Assembly: GCF_000003605.2 (NCBI RefSeq)
Contig: NW_003114461.1
Coordinates: 451,077-515,076, forward strand
From: Saccoglossus kowalevskii
Lineage: Eukaryota; Hemichordata; Enteropneusta; Harrimaniidae
Direction: 5' to 3'
DNA: 64,000 nt
The notes below the pieces were generated by a model that was not told the origin of the DNA, ran no database searches, and saw only the letters and a program-made list of their open reading frames with translations. The position numbers were made by a program, and so were the translations under genes. Numbering within the stretch: position 1 is the first letter of the stretch; every line of letters begins with the position of its first letter. This document shows, piece after piece, positions 1-12,245 of this stretch.

Positions 1-392
1 CATTACTGTTAAAATATAAATTATGCTATATGTTACGATAATACACATTAACTGTAGTTTCTGTAATGGTTACTATATTTTATGAACATGTGGATCCTTT
101 TTATTACCATGGATCTCGATAATGGATAATGATTGAATTTCATTTTGGCTGGCAGCATCAACATAATTAAATAGTCCAATAATACAGGATTCCAATTTGT
201 ATTTGTTTGTCACAGCACACAATGTGAAGACAGTCATCATTTCAATACAATACATAGAAAACTGCATAAATTGCTATTTTTTATAGAAAAGGGCCTACTA
301 AGTTGTATGTAAAACAGTCAAGCAGAGAATAAAAAATAATCCAGAGAAAAAAATAAAACTGCTTAATATTTTGAATGAAAAACTTTCTACAG

Positions 393-589
393 GTGCTAAA
401 ATACAACTTCATAAATTTTGGGAGAGTCGATGGTCAAATAAACACATGGATGCTCCGGATTCAATAGAGATTCAAAATGATACTAACCTGCAACGTCAAG
501 GCTGCCATGTTGAAGAGGAGGATGCTGGGAGATTTTACAATACATCACTAGAGGGCGCTGTACACACGTACAACTTAATATTTGTTTAA
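393..589 (+). CDS. Possible last exon of a gene entering from the left edge
   Basis: An acceptor-like TTTCTACAG ends at 392 and is followed by an open stretch to a TAA at 587-589. The predicted tail is charged and mixed in composition (rich in E, D, N, H, Q), unlike the low-complexity AT-driven frames around it. An AATAAA lies at 637-642, about 50 bases after the stop, which is where a 3' end would be expected. I recognise no domain. The stretch is only about 65 codons and the polypyrimidine tract is weak, so chance openness cannot be excluded. The rest of the gene would lie outside the window. Confidence 0.22.
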
Positions 590-642
590 ATTACAATATG
601 AAACGAAGAGAAAAATGTTGATGGGTAAATTTTTAAAATAAA

Positions 643-2650
643 AAATGCGTTCATACCATGAATGTGATACTTGGTGGGAAAAATTTAAATTTGCTTTTGC
701 CCCTAATAAATATTATATTAGGATTTGGATTCATGCAGAGCAAGTTGTTTCACTATATTGAAGCATTAACACTGACGTCCAGTAATCAATGTTTGTAGTA
801 GCAATATAACAATATTTATATAATCCATTTTACAGCACAGTCCGGATGTTTTTGTAATATTTAGGTTGTTGCTATGGTAACGCATTTTTTTTTAGCAAAA
901 AGCTACATTTTTTACAAGTCCACCATCAATTTTCATAGAGTATAGGTATTAAGCTTTCCAAAAATATATGATGGAATTTTCCCCCTCAAATGGTACCGTT
1001 AAGCTATTTGGGGGGGGGGGGGTCTGGCTCATGGACTAGAAGAGTCATAGAATTGTTTTGATAAACTTGTATAAAAACATAGATCTAGTACATTTCAGCG
1101 TTCTATGATGCTAACAAGATGTCGAGTTATTTGGTTGGAGGCAATTAGCTAATTAATCTAATAATACCGTGGTTCATTTTTGTATCAGCCATAACAGGGA
1201 AGTATCGAGTTGTTTGATTTGTCATTCGCCATGATAACTATTTTGTGACATTTTAAAGCAAACACAAATAATATTATATTCATGACTATATGAATTTAAA
1301 CATTATTTTAAACATTGATATTTGATGATTATATGGAACTGATAATTATATGACAATTACAACTCAATAAATATTGCTCAAAGAACGTACAATTGATTTT
1401 TTTTCAAAAGTGTGTGAAGGGTGTATTAACCTAAATGATTTGGGCCGCGGAAATTCGGAGCGATGGTGAATTTTGGAGAAATTGGCCCCCATTCACGCAT
1501 ATTAATATTAATACAGTTAAATTATATATTGTAATACCCCAAAGACTCTAATAAACGATGGAAATGTATTAGGGTGCACTGTATCATCAAACCTCACAAA
1601 CACTATAGATGTTATCCCAGGATGACCTGAGCGAACATGTCCTGAGGTGAGTTCAACCAATCGAACACCATAACTTTTCCTTCTGAATTTGTTTTTCATC
1701 ATTTTGCAAACATGTTACTTTTATAGGTCTTTCTTAATTTTAGATCAAATGGGCACACGCAATGGCTACAGGACATCACTTTTAAAAAATAAGTGAAATA
1801 TTTATTTTAGCGTCAACAAAGATTAATTATTATGGCGTTTCATACTATGATCCAGGTTAGATAGAGTTTTAATTTTGTTAGGCCAATATCATGTCCAATG
1901 GTTTAATAAATTATGGATCTTATTAACTGATACATACATACATGCTTGTTCTACCTCATGTGATACAATTCATTGGCACATGGGATCCAATGAACGGTGC
2001 GAGGCGGGCTTTTACACTGACGTGCGCGATGACAAGAATCAACTTTTTGTTCGGCCTTACAGTGGTGTATGTGCAGCACCACCCCATCACTACAGTGACA
2101 AGATGATTCAACACTAACGGCAATTAATGAAATTAGGGCGAGAGTCAAAATACGCCATTTTTCATAAAATACGTACCATTAAAGGTGTGTATGTATGAAC
2201 CTGCTATCGCTTGTTGGTAGAGCCGGTTGATGTAGACGTAATGTGGTAATGTGGTAATACAGGGCAATATCTTCGAGTGGACAACATTGTCTCGTATTGT
2301 TATGAATACTAAAGTTACATATTTGCATGTATTTTAAATTATTAATAAATTACACAGTCAATTATGAAATAATTTTATGGATTCTTACCAGACATCTAAA
2401 TTTTACTGGACGTCAACACATCGGTCACCAAACCATTTCATAACCATTTAAAATCAATACAGCAACTCTACTATTCATCAATCATTATGCAAATTAGAGT
2501 TCTTTTGGCTTATTTTAAATCTGTTTTAAAACGCCAAATTGATCAATCAATCAAAAAAAATCGTATATCAAAATTAGCAAGTCAGAAAACACAAACAAAC
2601 GACGGACAAAAAATGATAAAACAATCCAATAAAACGAAACAAGAACAACC
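643..2650. other. Intergenic, no gene seen
   Basis: AT-rich sequence with a G homopolymer near 1011-1023. The open frames at 1517-1702 and 1875-2117 lack recognisable domains or splice context, and I see no RNA gene. Confidence 0.5.
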
Positions 2651-2651
2651 G

Positions 2652-2982
2652 AGTACACTACATAACACATCAGTCGAAGAAGGATTTATGGACACCATGC
2701 TATACATGAAGTCGTATCACGTGTTTCAAGAGTGAGAACATCCTGTTCAACATGCTGTACCATAATTCATAAGTAGAAATGTTTTTTTTTAAAAAAACAA
2801 TTTGTCTACACAAAACAAGTACACTACATAACACACCAGTCGACGATTTATGGACACCATGCTTTACATAAGATCGTATCAAGTGTTTCAAGAGGAGTGA
2901 GAACATCCTTCTCCACATGCTGGACCATAAATCATAAGTAGTATTGGTTTTTGTTTAAAACATATATTGTCTACATTAGACA
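2652..2982. repeat. Tandem duplication, two units of about 166 bp
   Basis: The sequence from AGTACACTACATAACAC at 2652 recurs at 2818. Both units continue through the same landmarks in the same order: a GTCGA motif, TTTATGGACACCATGCT, GTGTTTCAAGAG, GAGAACATCC and CATAAGTAG. Differences are scattered substitutions and small indels. It is a simple local duplication with no coding signal. Confidence 0.85.
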
Positions 2983-2989
2983 AGTGAAA

Positions 2990-5900
2990 TTAATGCTCTA
3001 CATGTACAATACATTGTCAGCGAGTTTTGTTGAAATTTTGAAATTAGTCTACTTGAAAGATTTTCTACCTGAATATAAAAACGAACAGCATATTTCACAA
3101 AAAGGAAATAAAGCATTAAACAAACGCTATTCAAAATCGGTGTTACTTTTTCACAATATTCAAAAACAACAGATGTACTCAGTTGTCTGTCACGGGGCCA
3201 AATACAATTTGAAAAGTCAAGTTTTAATTAGTGTAAATTATGAGCTTTCACTGCCGTCGAGGGCGGTTACACCACGAGACTTTTAACAATTCACGACATA
3301 TTCATACGAACGTAAGCCAGTGCGTATATGGAGGGAATTGCGCAAAATTGACTGTTATACACGACTGCGGCGGTGGTGTATTTCCATTATATTATACCAA
3401 CTTTATTTTAAATTTAATTCTGAGACACGGAAATAGCTTTAAAGCATCAAATACTATGTACAAATATGTTACGGCGCCCAAAACTAAAATGAAAATAGGC
3501 CCTGGAACTAGCATACAACGATTATAGAAACATCGTGCGGTAGAGCAAATTTGCACCCCTATTTTTTGCTTGGCGAGGTTTATTCGAGTAGTTCCTTGTT
3601 AGCGACAACATTGATATATGTAAATTCGATTCAACTGACATAATTTCAAAGAAATGCAGACGCCGATTAGTGTCGTACGCACGGTTGCATTTGACGGTCG
3701 ACACAACTTCCGACTTCATGGGCGAGCCACTGAAAACTGCAATATTTGTTGTCTGCTATTCACGTTTGGGGCCTACTTCAAAACATGAAAAATCGTAGTA
3801 TACGGTTTATTTTACCAAGGCTTGCGTAATTAAAAATATGCTCTCTACCAATTCGAACGACGTATTTGGACAATTAAAATACTGCTATACTATAATATAT
3901 ATTTCGATATGGTGTAAATGAATTCTCGCGTGAACTAGTATGAATTATACTTTCTAGAAACCCCGACTACGTTAGGTGATGTCAGGTGATAACTGTTCTC
4001 ACACATGACCAACATTGAATGCCAAAATGACAGGGAAACCGTGTTTACTAATCATATGCTAATTTATGCTGATATGACATTAAACGCCCTTAATACCGTT
4101 TTGTTTACTGTTTAAACACAAATTATGTATAGTAAGCTGTGTTCAGATATTTACCAGATAGATATTTGTTATACAGTCCTGCAGTTATTTATTGAAAATA
4201 TATTTAGTTTAATTAAAACTAGAACAGTGTTCCACTGAAAGTAGAAAGTGTAAAAATGTTCACACCATTTTCATCGATGTTCGATTTCAAAAAAAAAAAA
4301 GGTTTTCACCCACCAACACATCTTTGAGTAAAATTGGGAAATACTAAAATATTAACATTACTACACGTTCAATAAATTTGATGTGCCATGAAATTATGAA
4401 ACTGGCGTTCATTCGTTCTTGCCATAGTTCAATAAACTAAACCTGACAACGGCGACCAAAAAACAACGCCCTTGTATATAAATAAAATACACCCAGTGTT
4501 CCGGTATGATTCAACTAATCAAATGATATAGCGCGCACCTCCAAACATCAGTTGTTTAAGACGTTCTTCCCAATGCGATCATGGCGAGTTACTGCCACAG
4601 TCCCTAAAGAAAAAAATCAGCTCGAATTGTGGTAACGCAGCATTTATGTTGAACTTCTAAAGTATACATCGACACTGACGACGAGTATAAAATTAAAAAT
4701 TGTTCGGGCATTGGCTGGAATATAATAAATGAGGATAAAATGAGGTTTTATACATTTAATGATATGAGGTTAATATACATCTGTCACCATCTATAACCTT
4801 ATATTAGTTTTAACCAGAAATGCCAACGGGACATAGACTTATACTAAAAGCTAAAAACTCGGCTGAAAGCCGACGAGACTACACAGGCTACCGTTTAACA
4901 TGAAACGTTACACACATCTCCCAAAAATAATTATTTGTAGTCAAAATGTTGAACTACTTCAGACTCTTAGTATTTTAACAGTGGCAAGTAACCAAAACGT
5001 TGCTGTAACGATACTAAGCAAGGCAATTTATAGGAAGTTATCAAAAACACGTATAATAAAACATAAACAGTTTATGCGTCGGGAGAAGCCCTTTCAGCAT
5101 ACACAAGGCATTGAACTGGCATGTGGCAAATGTCATTATTCGTTGTACTGACTTCGAAAGTGTCGCTTTTTGCAAAGACTTGAGTAAAAGTGAACACTAA
5201 AACGAAAGACATGAAAATGAGTAAACTAAGAAGTGAAATAAAGTCGCGAAAAGAAAACAAAGTTAGGTTAAAAGTCCAGCTCAGAGTAAGTTAGAAAAAT
5301 ATCCCAGCTACCCGGAACAAATTTGCTGCAAAAATAAGACAAACAACTCATCGCCAGTGACACGGACAAATTCTGACAACTGGGGTCACTTGAAATAGAC
5401 AACTTGGGTGACTTGATATAGAAGTCGATACACACAGTATTAGAAGGTATTCAACAAGGTTTGAATACGTTCACATTTGAACACGACCATGTAGCACAAC
5501 ATAAAGAAGTTGCTGTAATTGAATAGCTAAGGTGTGATATCAAAAATAAAAAGTGGACTTAAATTGCAAAAAAAAAGTTTCGCAAAAAAACAAAATATCT
5601 GATCCGGCTACTACCGCTACCGATAGCAAATAGACTGCTGCTGCTGCTGACGGGAAATGATGGGAAATGTGTTAGTGATGAATCCCATGTCGACTTGACT
5701 CAAGTAGTATCCATGATGAAAAAAATATATTTGGACCAATCCAAATCTAAGTCAGCGGATGATACATTCTAGATTTATGCACCTTTCTGACACAAATACA
5801 AGGTACAAGGTACGAAAACGTATTGACAACACTTGTTTAGATGGATTAATCATTAGACATTACGGTGTCTGGGTGTGTTTATTCACGATTCTGGTCCTAC

Positions 5901-7148
5901 GAATACTTTTCTAAATATATTGTACAAAATCACCTGGTTGTTTCAATGAGAAAATGACAATGCGATCAACTATCTGAAATTTAAAAACGGAATGTATGGA
6001 AAAAATATACAATACTATGATTAAAATATTCCAATATTCCAGTCATAACTGGCAAACTCAAAGTGACACATTGACTATCAAAGATCAATTGATAGTGTTG
6101 AAGGTTTTGGTCAAGGTGGTAGGCTCCCCAACAATTTTGAGAGAAAATCTTTGATCATTTTGCTGGTGATCACAGTGATTTTAGATTGTTGTTTATTTTT
6201 CTTATTGCAGCTTGTTTTAATTTACATTTAATTAGTTGCTAATCAATTTCAGGTAGTTGTATGTTGAAGTTTATTGACACTCACCAGTTTACAGTAAAGA
6301 TTGCGTCCGAGAATTTTCTGCGAATTCCTGCATGGACGTTTTTAATATTACCCTGGGTTTGAAGACATCTATTTTGTTTGTTCCCATGGTAATTATTTTT
6401 TTTGTCACTGTTATTTGAAATGTTCATAATGTCACCCATATACTAATAAGTGAAGCCCCACTTTTGTCAGAAATGAAGAACTAATCAATATTTTTGTATT
6501 TCCTCCTTATATTATGAAATAAACCACTGGTTATGAGTTTATTAAATATTAATTCATAGTGAAATGATGAGAATTACTCCACAAAAATGAAAATATCAGA
6601 TTTGTAATTATGAAAATGACGCTGAAGATCCAACATGTGGTAAACTTAAACTAAAGTAAAACATCCACGCGCAAGGTTTCCTATCTGTGTTCATTTCTTT
6701 CATGTGAAATGACCCCTTTGTGTTGAGATACATTTGATATTTTCGAACACTTATACATTTTTGAACATTTTTTTTTTTCAGCAGAAAGACATATCTTATA
6801 TTTTCGTTCATTTTCTCCAATTTGTGATCTTCTTCAACAACAAAAAATATGGAAAAAGAAACTGGTTAATTTTAACTCTAAAATGAACCATTTGAGCCAA
6901 CAAAATTACAGTAATAAATTTATGCATTATCATATAAAATTAATAACGTGGAAGCATTAATTGCAACTACATCACTGCGTTGTAGTTTCGCTGTTAACCG
7001 GCAACTAAACAGCTACCGAAATTAAACATCAGAAATCGGAATCCGTGAAATTATTTTTTTTTTGGCTGTACTTGAAATATCATTATTGCTTTATAGAGTT
7101 CCAAAGATCACAGTGTGTCATAACTAACATGGTTATAACAGGTAATTG
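2990..7148. other. Intergenic, no gene seen
   Basis: About 4 kb of AT-rich DNA. Short open frames (2951-3286, 3240-3527, 4900-5151, 7158-7418) have no recognisable domains. A short GCT run is present near 5636. No RNA gene, transposon end or CpG-rich promoter could be supported. Confidence 0.5.
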
Positions 7149-7981
7149 AGGTTCTAAATGATGAACACATTGATGAATATTCATAGTGTTTATCCCAGAC
7201 AGACAGGATTACATATATGTTTTAGTAACCTACAGCTGCCTGCCTGCCACGTGATCGATAGCATGTGCAACGCGACGTCAGACGTGGGCCACAGGACCAT
7301 TGCAATGCTTATCTACGTAACCATACTTTATGCGCCGCCAATAAAAAAAACTCTGCCACCGCCATTATGTCTCTCGTCAACACTAATCGTCTTAATGTAT
7401 GTCTTAATGGTAAGTTGAATTCGGTAATCTAAATTGACTTCCTCGCATGAGTAAACATGTCAGTATCAGCTTGACTATAATAGTATTTAATACTTAGTAA
7501 CATCATGCTTACATATAAACTAATATATGTTTCATTATATATTACAACTCACTTCTATTCGTATTTACAATATCAAATATCCAAACAATTCGGCGAATTG
7601 CTGGTCGTATTGAGTAATACATGTGGAATTATAGTATGAAACGGACACTAAAAATACACAAGATACACTAGATATGTTGCACTAAACGATGACCTATTCT
7701 ATAAGTCCATTGGTATAAATGCTTCAAACCATACATTAATCCTCATAACTTGATTCGAACGGTCTTTTAGAAGATTGCAAACGTCAACATGTGTATTTTT
7801 AGGTATGGAGTGACCCCTCTCTTTCTAATGCAGTTGTTCAGTACAGTGACTGAGCCACGTATTTCATTACGCAGTGTTCTTGGTCTATTAATTTCACCCA
7901 CCGCTGTAATAAGCGCACAAGATTTCAGTTTATTATGGAAACAGATGATACTGTGTCAGCCCGTATTTTACAATCAGTGAC
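7149..7981 (+). promoter_or_regulatory. 5' flank and possible 5' noncoding exon/intron of the GT32 gene
   Basis: Around 7220-7409 the DNA is richer in CpG than its surroundings and ends in a good donor (GTAAGT at 7410-7415). An acceptor with a pyrimidine tract (CTCTCTTTCTAATGCAG) ends at 7832, so a 5' noncoding exon spliced across 7410-7832 is possible. No TATA box was clear. This is a suggestion from splice signals only. Confidence 0.25.
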
Positions 7982-9295
7982 ATGCCCTCGTTTGACAGTA
8001 TGGATCTTCGTATGCTACAGGGTTCTGTAACAAAATGGAAAATTGCGTTTCTCGTGGTAATAATATGTTTCATCAATTCATACCAGTGGTATTACACGTG
8101 GAATTATAAACATCCCAACTACTTTAGTACGTATTGGGGAACAATTGCCGGCGGAGATCAGCAACGACGGGGTGATGAGAGTGACATGCGGCATCGTGAT
8201 TTCACGAACGGTGAATTGTCATCAGAGAAAAGGAGCGATAATACAAACGGTACGGGCTATAATAATGAATACCAAACGCAAACTAATGTCAACGAAGCTG
8301 TTAGTGAAAACAAAGTCGTCGGAAATTCACAGAATCAAGAAAATACAACCGTGACAATAACACCAGAAACAATGGACGATAAGGCACAGACTCAGCGTCA
8401 CAACAATGACTCCACGCCTGAGAGTGCGAAATTTAACGATACAAACGATCTGCCCAAGGAAATGCTATATTATAAAGGAAAGCTCCAACCACACGAAGAG
8501 GAGGTCATACCAAGGATTGCTCATTTCACATGGGTTGGATGTCGATATTTTACATTTTACAATCTAATTTCCATTCTCTCCGTGTACAAGTACATGAAAC
8601 CGGACAAGATGTTGTTCCATGCAACGTGTATACCAAACAATGATTTATTTAAGGAAGCGTGTAAGATTTCGGTATTTGAAATTGATCTGCGTAAAGCGCC
8701 CACAGAAGTATTCGGCCACGTACTTAATAGTAATTGGCATCGATCGGACGCTCTTCGCCAACAAGTGCTCGCCGAGACTGGGGGCGTGTATTTTGATCTG
8801 GACATTTGGGTTGTCAAACCAATCGATCCAATGCTGCATTACGATTTCGTCGTCGGCCGCACTGGTCCCGGGAGACTGTGCAGCTGCGTTATATTCACAA
8901 CGAAGGAGTCTAAAATGCTGTATCTTTACCATAACAACTATCGTAACTACGATCCTTCTTGTTATGCGTGCAACGCTATCTACGAGTTAAACCGACTCGG
9001 ATATGAGAACCAAGACTCATTGCATACGGAATATCGCTTGTTTTCGGGTGAACCGGACAGAATACAATACGAAACAAAAATGGATTGGAATCACCCAAGA
9101 TATTCCATCATGTATTCGTTTAGGGAGAAATATCGATTTGGTTTCCCATTGGTTGACAAAGAAAACATAAAAAGTATGGACAACATGGTGGGCGAGATAG
9201 CTCGTTACGTTTACTACGGAAAAAAGACAATTATAGCGGCAAACGAGAGTGTAGTACCATGGTACGATCAAACAGATACCTTTCATGAAATATAG
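7982..9295 (+). CDS. Type II Golgi glycosyltransferase, GT32 / Gly_transf_sug (DXD) family
   Basis: The 437-residue protein has a short cytoplasmic tail, a signal-anchor at about residues 20-36, a long polar stem rich in N, T, E and Q (about 50-170), and a lumenal domain opening with IPRIAHFTW at 176-184. The run NSNWHRSDALRQQVL leads into GGVYFDLD, placing a DXD motif (D272-L-D274) that in this family binds the nucleotide-sugar through a divalent metal. That arrangement is typical of the Gly_transf_sug domain (GT32: A4GALT, A4GNT, Och1 kin), in which a sugar is transferred in the Golgi lumen. Donor and acceptor cannot be told from sequence. The ATG at 7982 is chosen because an in-frame stop lies at 7946-7948 and this is the first Met. 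The coding sequence is one exon. It sits 3 kb upstream of an O-fucosyltransferase-like gene on the same strand. Confidence 0.85.
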   Translation: MPSFDSMDLRMLQGSVTKWKIAFLVVIICFINSYQWYYTWNYKHPNYFSTYWGTIAGGDQQRRGDESDMRHRDFTNGELSSEKRSDNTNGTGYNNEYQTQTNVNEAVSENKVVGNSQNQENTTVTITPETMDDKAQTQRHNNDSTPESAKFNDTNDLPKEMLYYKGKLQPHEEEVIPRIAHFTWVGCRYFTFYNLISILSVYKYMKPDKMLFHATCIPNNDLFKEACKISVFEIDLRKAPTEVFGHVLNSNWHRSDALRQQVLAETGGVYFDLDIWVVKPIDPMLHYDFVVGRTGPGRLCSCVIFTTKESKMLYLYHNNYRNYDPSCYACNAIYELNRLGYENQDSLHTEYRLFSGEPDRIQYETKMDWNHPRYSIMYSFREKYRFGFPLVDKENIKSMDNMVGEIARYVYYGKKTIIAANESVVPWYDQTDTFHEI

Positions 9296-9503
9296 AACCT
9301 TGACTTATAACGAAGCATTAACATTTAGCCGTTTCATGACGTAATGGGGACATATGATACTTTCTTTGGAAGATGAGGGGTGTGGTCATCATGTCCATCT
9401 CATTTTAATATTCTAGAGTTGCAAGAGCAAAAACAAGTACGCATGTAGCATTCTTACTCAGTAGACAAAATAATGCTTTACAATGTCAATACGATATTAT
9501 ATC

Positions 9504-9509
9504 AATAAA
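9504..9509 (+). terminator. Poly(A) signal of the GT32 gene
   Basis: An AATAAA about 210 bases after the stop codon at 9293-9295 is the first good polyadenylation signal on this strand. Confidence 0.55.
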
Positions 9510-12237
9510 GCCTAATCTATATTTCTTGTTTCAATTTTTTCATTCATTGCATGATTTGCATATTGAGGTGTATGTGTGCGACCATCTTTTGGTTAGACTG
9601 TGTCCAAAGTCCTGTTGCAAATGAACGGTGAGTGCATATGTTGTTTGTGACGGGTAGTTTATGATTTTGCTTTATCTAGTATTTTTTCTCGGTGGTCTGG
9701 GAAAATACCATAGACATGGATGAGAGTTTAAACGATCTGCGTTGGAATTATGCACATGAAATGTGGGTTCTGCATACGTAATATTTCAGATGTTGTTGTA
9801 TGAGCCCGATTTACGACGCTGAGTGTGACCGAACCAAGGCCGTAGGAACCGTACCGGTCATACCGGCTATGGCCGGACCACTTCTGCACCCCCCCCCCCT
9901 TAGCAGACATGGTACCTCGGCCCACGTCATCATACGCCTCGGGCCTACGGCCCACGATGGATGGCAGGACGAACTAATTTTTACTTCCTACGGCCTTGCG
10001 AACAGATTACTCATCAGAATGGGGTTTCGTTCAATTTTCAAATAGAAAGAGGTAATAACTAAGTTAATAATAATAAGTTGTCTTTTATAATTAAATAAAT
10101 AATGAAAATAAGATATTTCCTCCAAACAGAAATGAAGGACAAAAACGAGGCCTTCATGGACTGATATCTGTATAAGCGGAGGTTCCTCCAAGTATGTCGT
10201 CCCTTGCTGAGTGTGCATAGTCTTTGTGAAAATGGTAGGCATATATTATCAGTAATTATATTGCTGTGATTTCTGATATATTTGGTGTCTTTTTTTTGAT
10301 ATTCAAATTTATCGACACAAAAGAGCTATGTTCTCTCCCATAGTAAAGCATTTCCTCATCTCTTATTGTATAAGTACACGACATTCCATAAATGTTATTG
10401 TTAAACAAATGTACCTTAAATCTACGAGTGACATATTCGGGGCTCGGAATATAAGGCTACATGTCTTAAATGAACTTACACGGCCTACAGAGGAATAGGG
10501 CACAGAACGGCGTTTGTGGTTTGGTTTAGATGATTTGTTGATTGGAATAATCTTCTGCGAGTTACTATGCAAATTAACTTTTTGACCTTTAAACTGATAC
10601 ATTCTGTTTGTAAACACCCACCTGCGGCTCGTCATGTGTCGAGTCATATATCGTGAATATTTAATAATTGGGTAATATCTCGTGGAATACACGACTTCGA
10701 TTGTGGTTCACTCAACTATGTGTTAGCTGCTTTATACATACCTGTTATCAATGTATTTATTCAGTGATTGACAATGACCGAGTAAAACAACTGCTGTTCC
10801 CACGGGTACATCTGTTTGTAATGCTAATTATACTAATCAACAACGATGATAAGGTAGACAGAGAGGGCAGTTATATTTGGGAGCCTTATATGCAGTGCAG
10901 AGTTGCTGATTTTGAGTGTGAGTATTCTTTGATTTTAATGTCATTAACAATTTTATCATATTTGGATTTTACATATGTGATTTAAAATAATTGAGACCAT
11001 GATACACATTGACGTTTCACTGAAGAAATATTGGGATGACGCTAACTTTGTTATTTTAGTTATTCTCCTTATTTACTGAAAAGTAAAACGACGCGAAAAA
11101 AAAAAATAACGTTTTTCTGTGATTCGACGGCACTGGCGTGTTTTTTTTTGTTTTCCTATATATGTATATGATACTCGTTGCTTCAAACTGCACCTCGATA
11201 AATTTAATTTGGATCTTAGTATGCCTGGTCTGTGTAATATATGTTATTTGGTGATACGCTCACCGATGACGTTGTGTTTAATTGGAAGACGATGCTATAT
11301 CGTATGCATAAGCAAATGTGTCAAATCTAATCTAAAAGGTTCGAATGAAATTGATAAGAAAATCGTGAATTTAAGCTTTTCCGACACAAAAACAAAATTA
11401 TGATTTTAACCCATGTGAAATCACTAAATGTGCGTTTTTATTTATCGATAACAAATTTAAATCGAACGAATTTCTTCTTCTGTGCAAAGCATCTGTTCTC
11501 TCTCCAAACCACACAATAGAGGACACGCCTGAGTTTTCTCGTAGTTTGGTCTAACTTAGTGCAAGGTATTTATTGTAAATGTAAACACGGTACTGTGTAC
11601 TGGAATGAGCCATTGAAGATATTATGTTATTTTGTTTCACAACCGCAGCTGGTTCATCGTTTTGATAATGTTTAATTTATTCCAAGCGTGTCACAATCCT
11701 ATTATATATAGGTGCCTTATTGACTGTTACGCTCATATCACAGTGCATGCTAGCCAACAAGTCTGTTAATATCGTCCGCAGTTCTGAAGTAAATATTGAA
11801 TTTCTTCAATAAAATATCCTTGAATGTGTATCGTTTACAAGTGATTTGTACCTATGAGCGAGTGTATCTTGCATCGGACTTGACGATTCTCAAAAATAGT
11901 GTACATTGACCGGAGAATGCGGTTAATTACATATATACTCAATTATACTGACCCAAATAAACTGTTACATAAATAATAGAATTATGATGAACAACACTCA
12001 TACTATACATTATGCATACAAATAAATTATTGTAACAGACACCTAAATCATACATTATTTTGCCGTCGGTGGGTGGGTTTACTGATACATCTCTTCCATA
12101 AATCTACAAGATGTTAAGTATATATCAAATATGTGGCTTGTACGTCTATTTCTGTCCTGTATTAAAAATTGATATGTATAGCAATGCCGAAACTTACCCT
12201 TAGAATTGACAAATAATTACACGCATTTTATTTTCAG
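9510..12237. other. Intergenic / upstream region of gene A, no coding feature supported
   Basis: It contains a short GC-rich island around 9820-9965 with a C homopolymer (9890-9899) and CCTACGGCC-type motifs. The rest is AT-rich. Frames such as 10668-10985 and 11119-11403 look random. A 5' noncoding exon of gene A must lie somewhere here, because exon 2 of that gene begins with a splice acceptor at 12236-12237; I could not locate it. Confidence 0.4.
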
Positions 12238-12245
12238 GAAACGAA

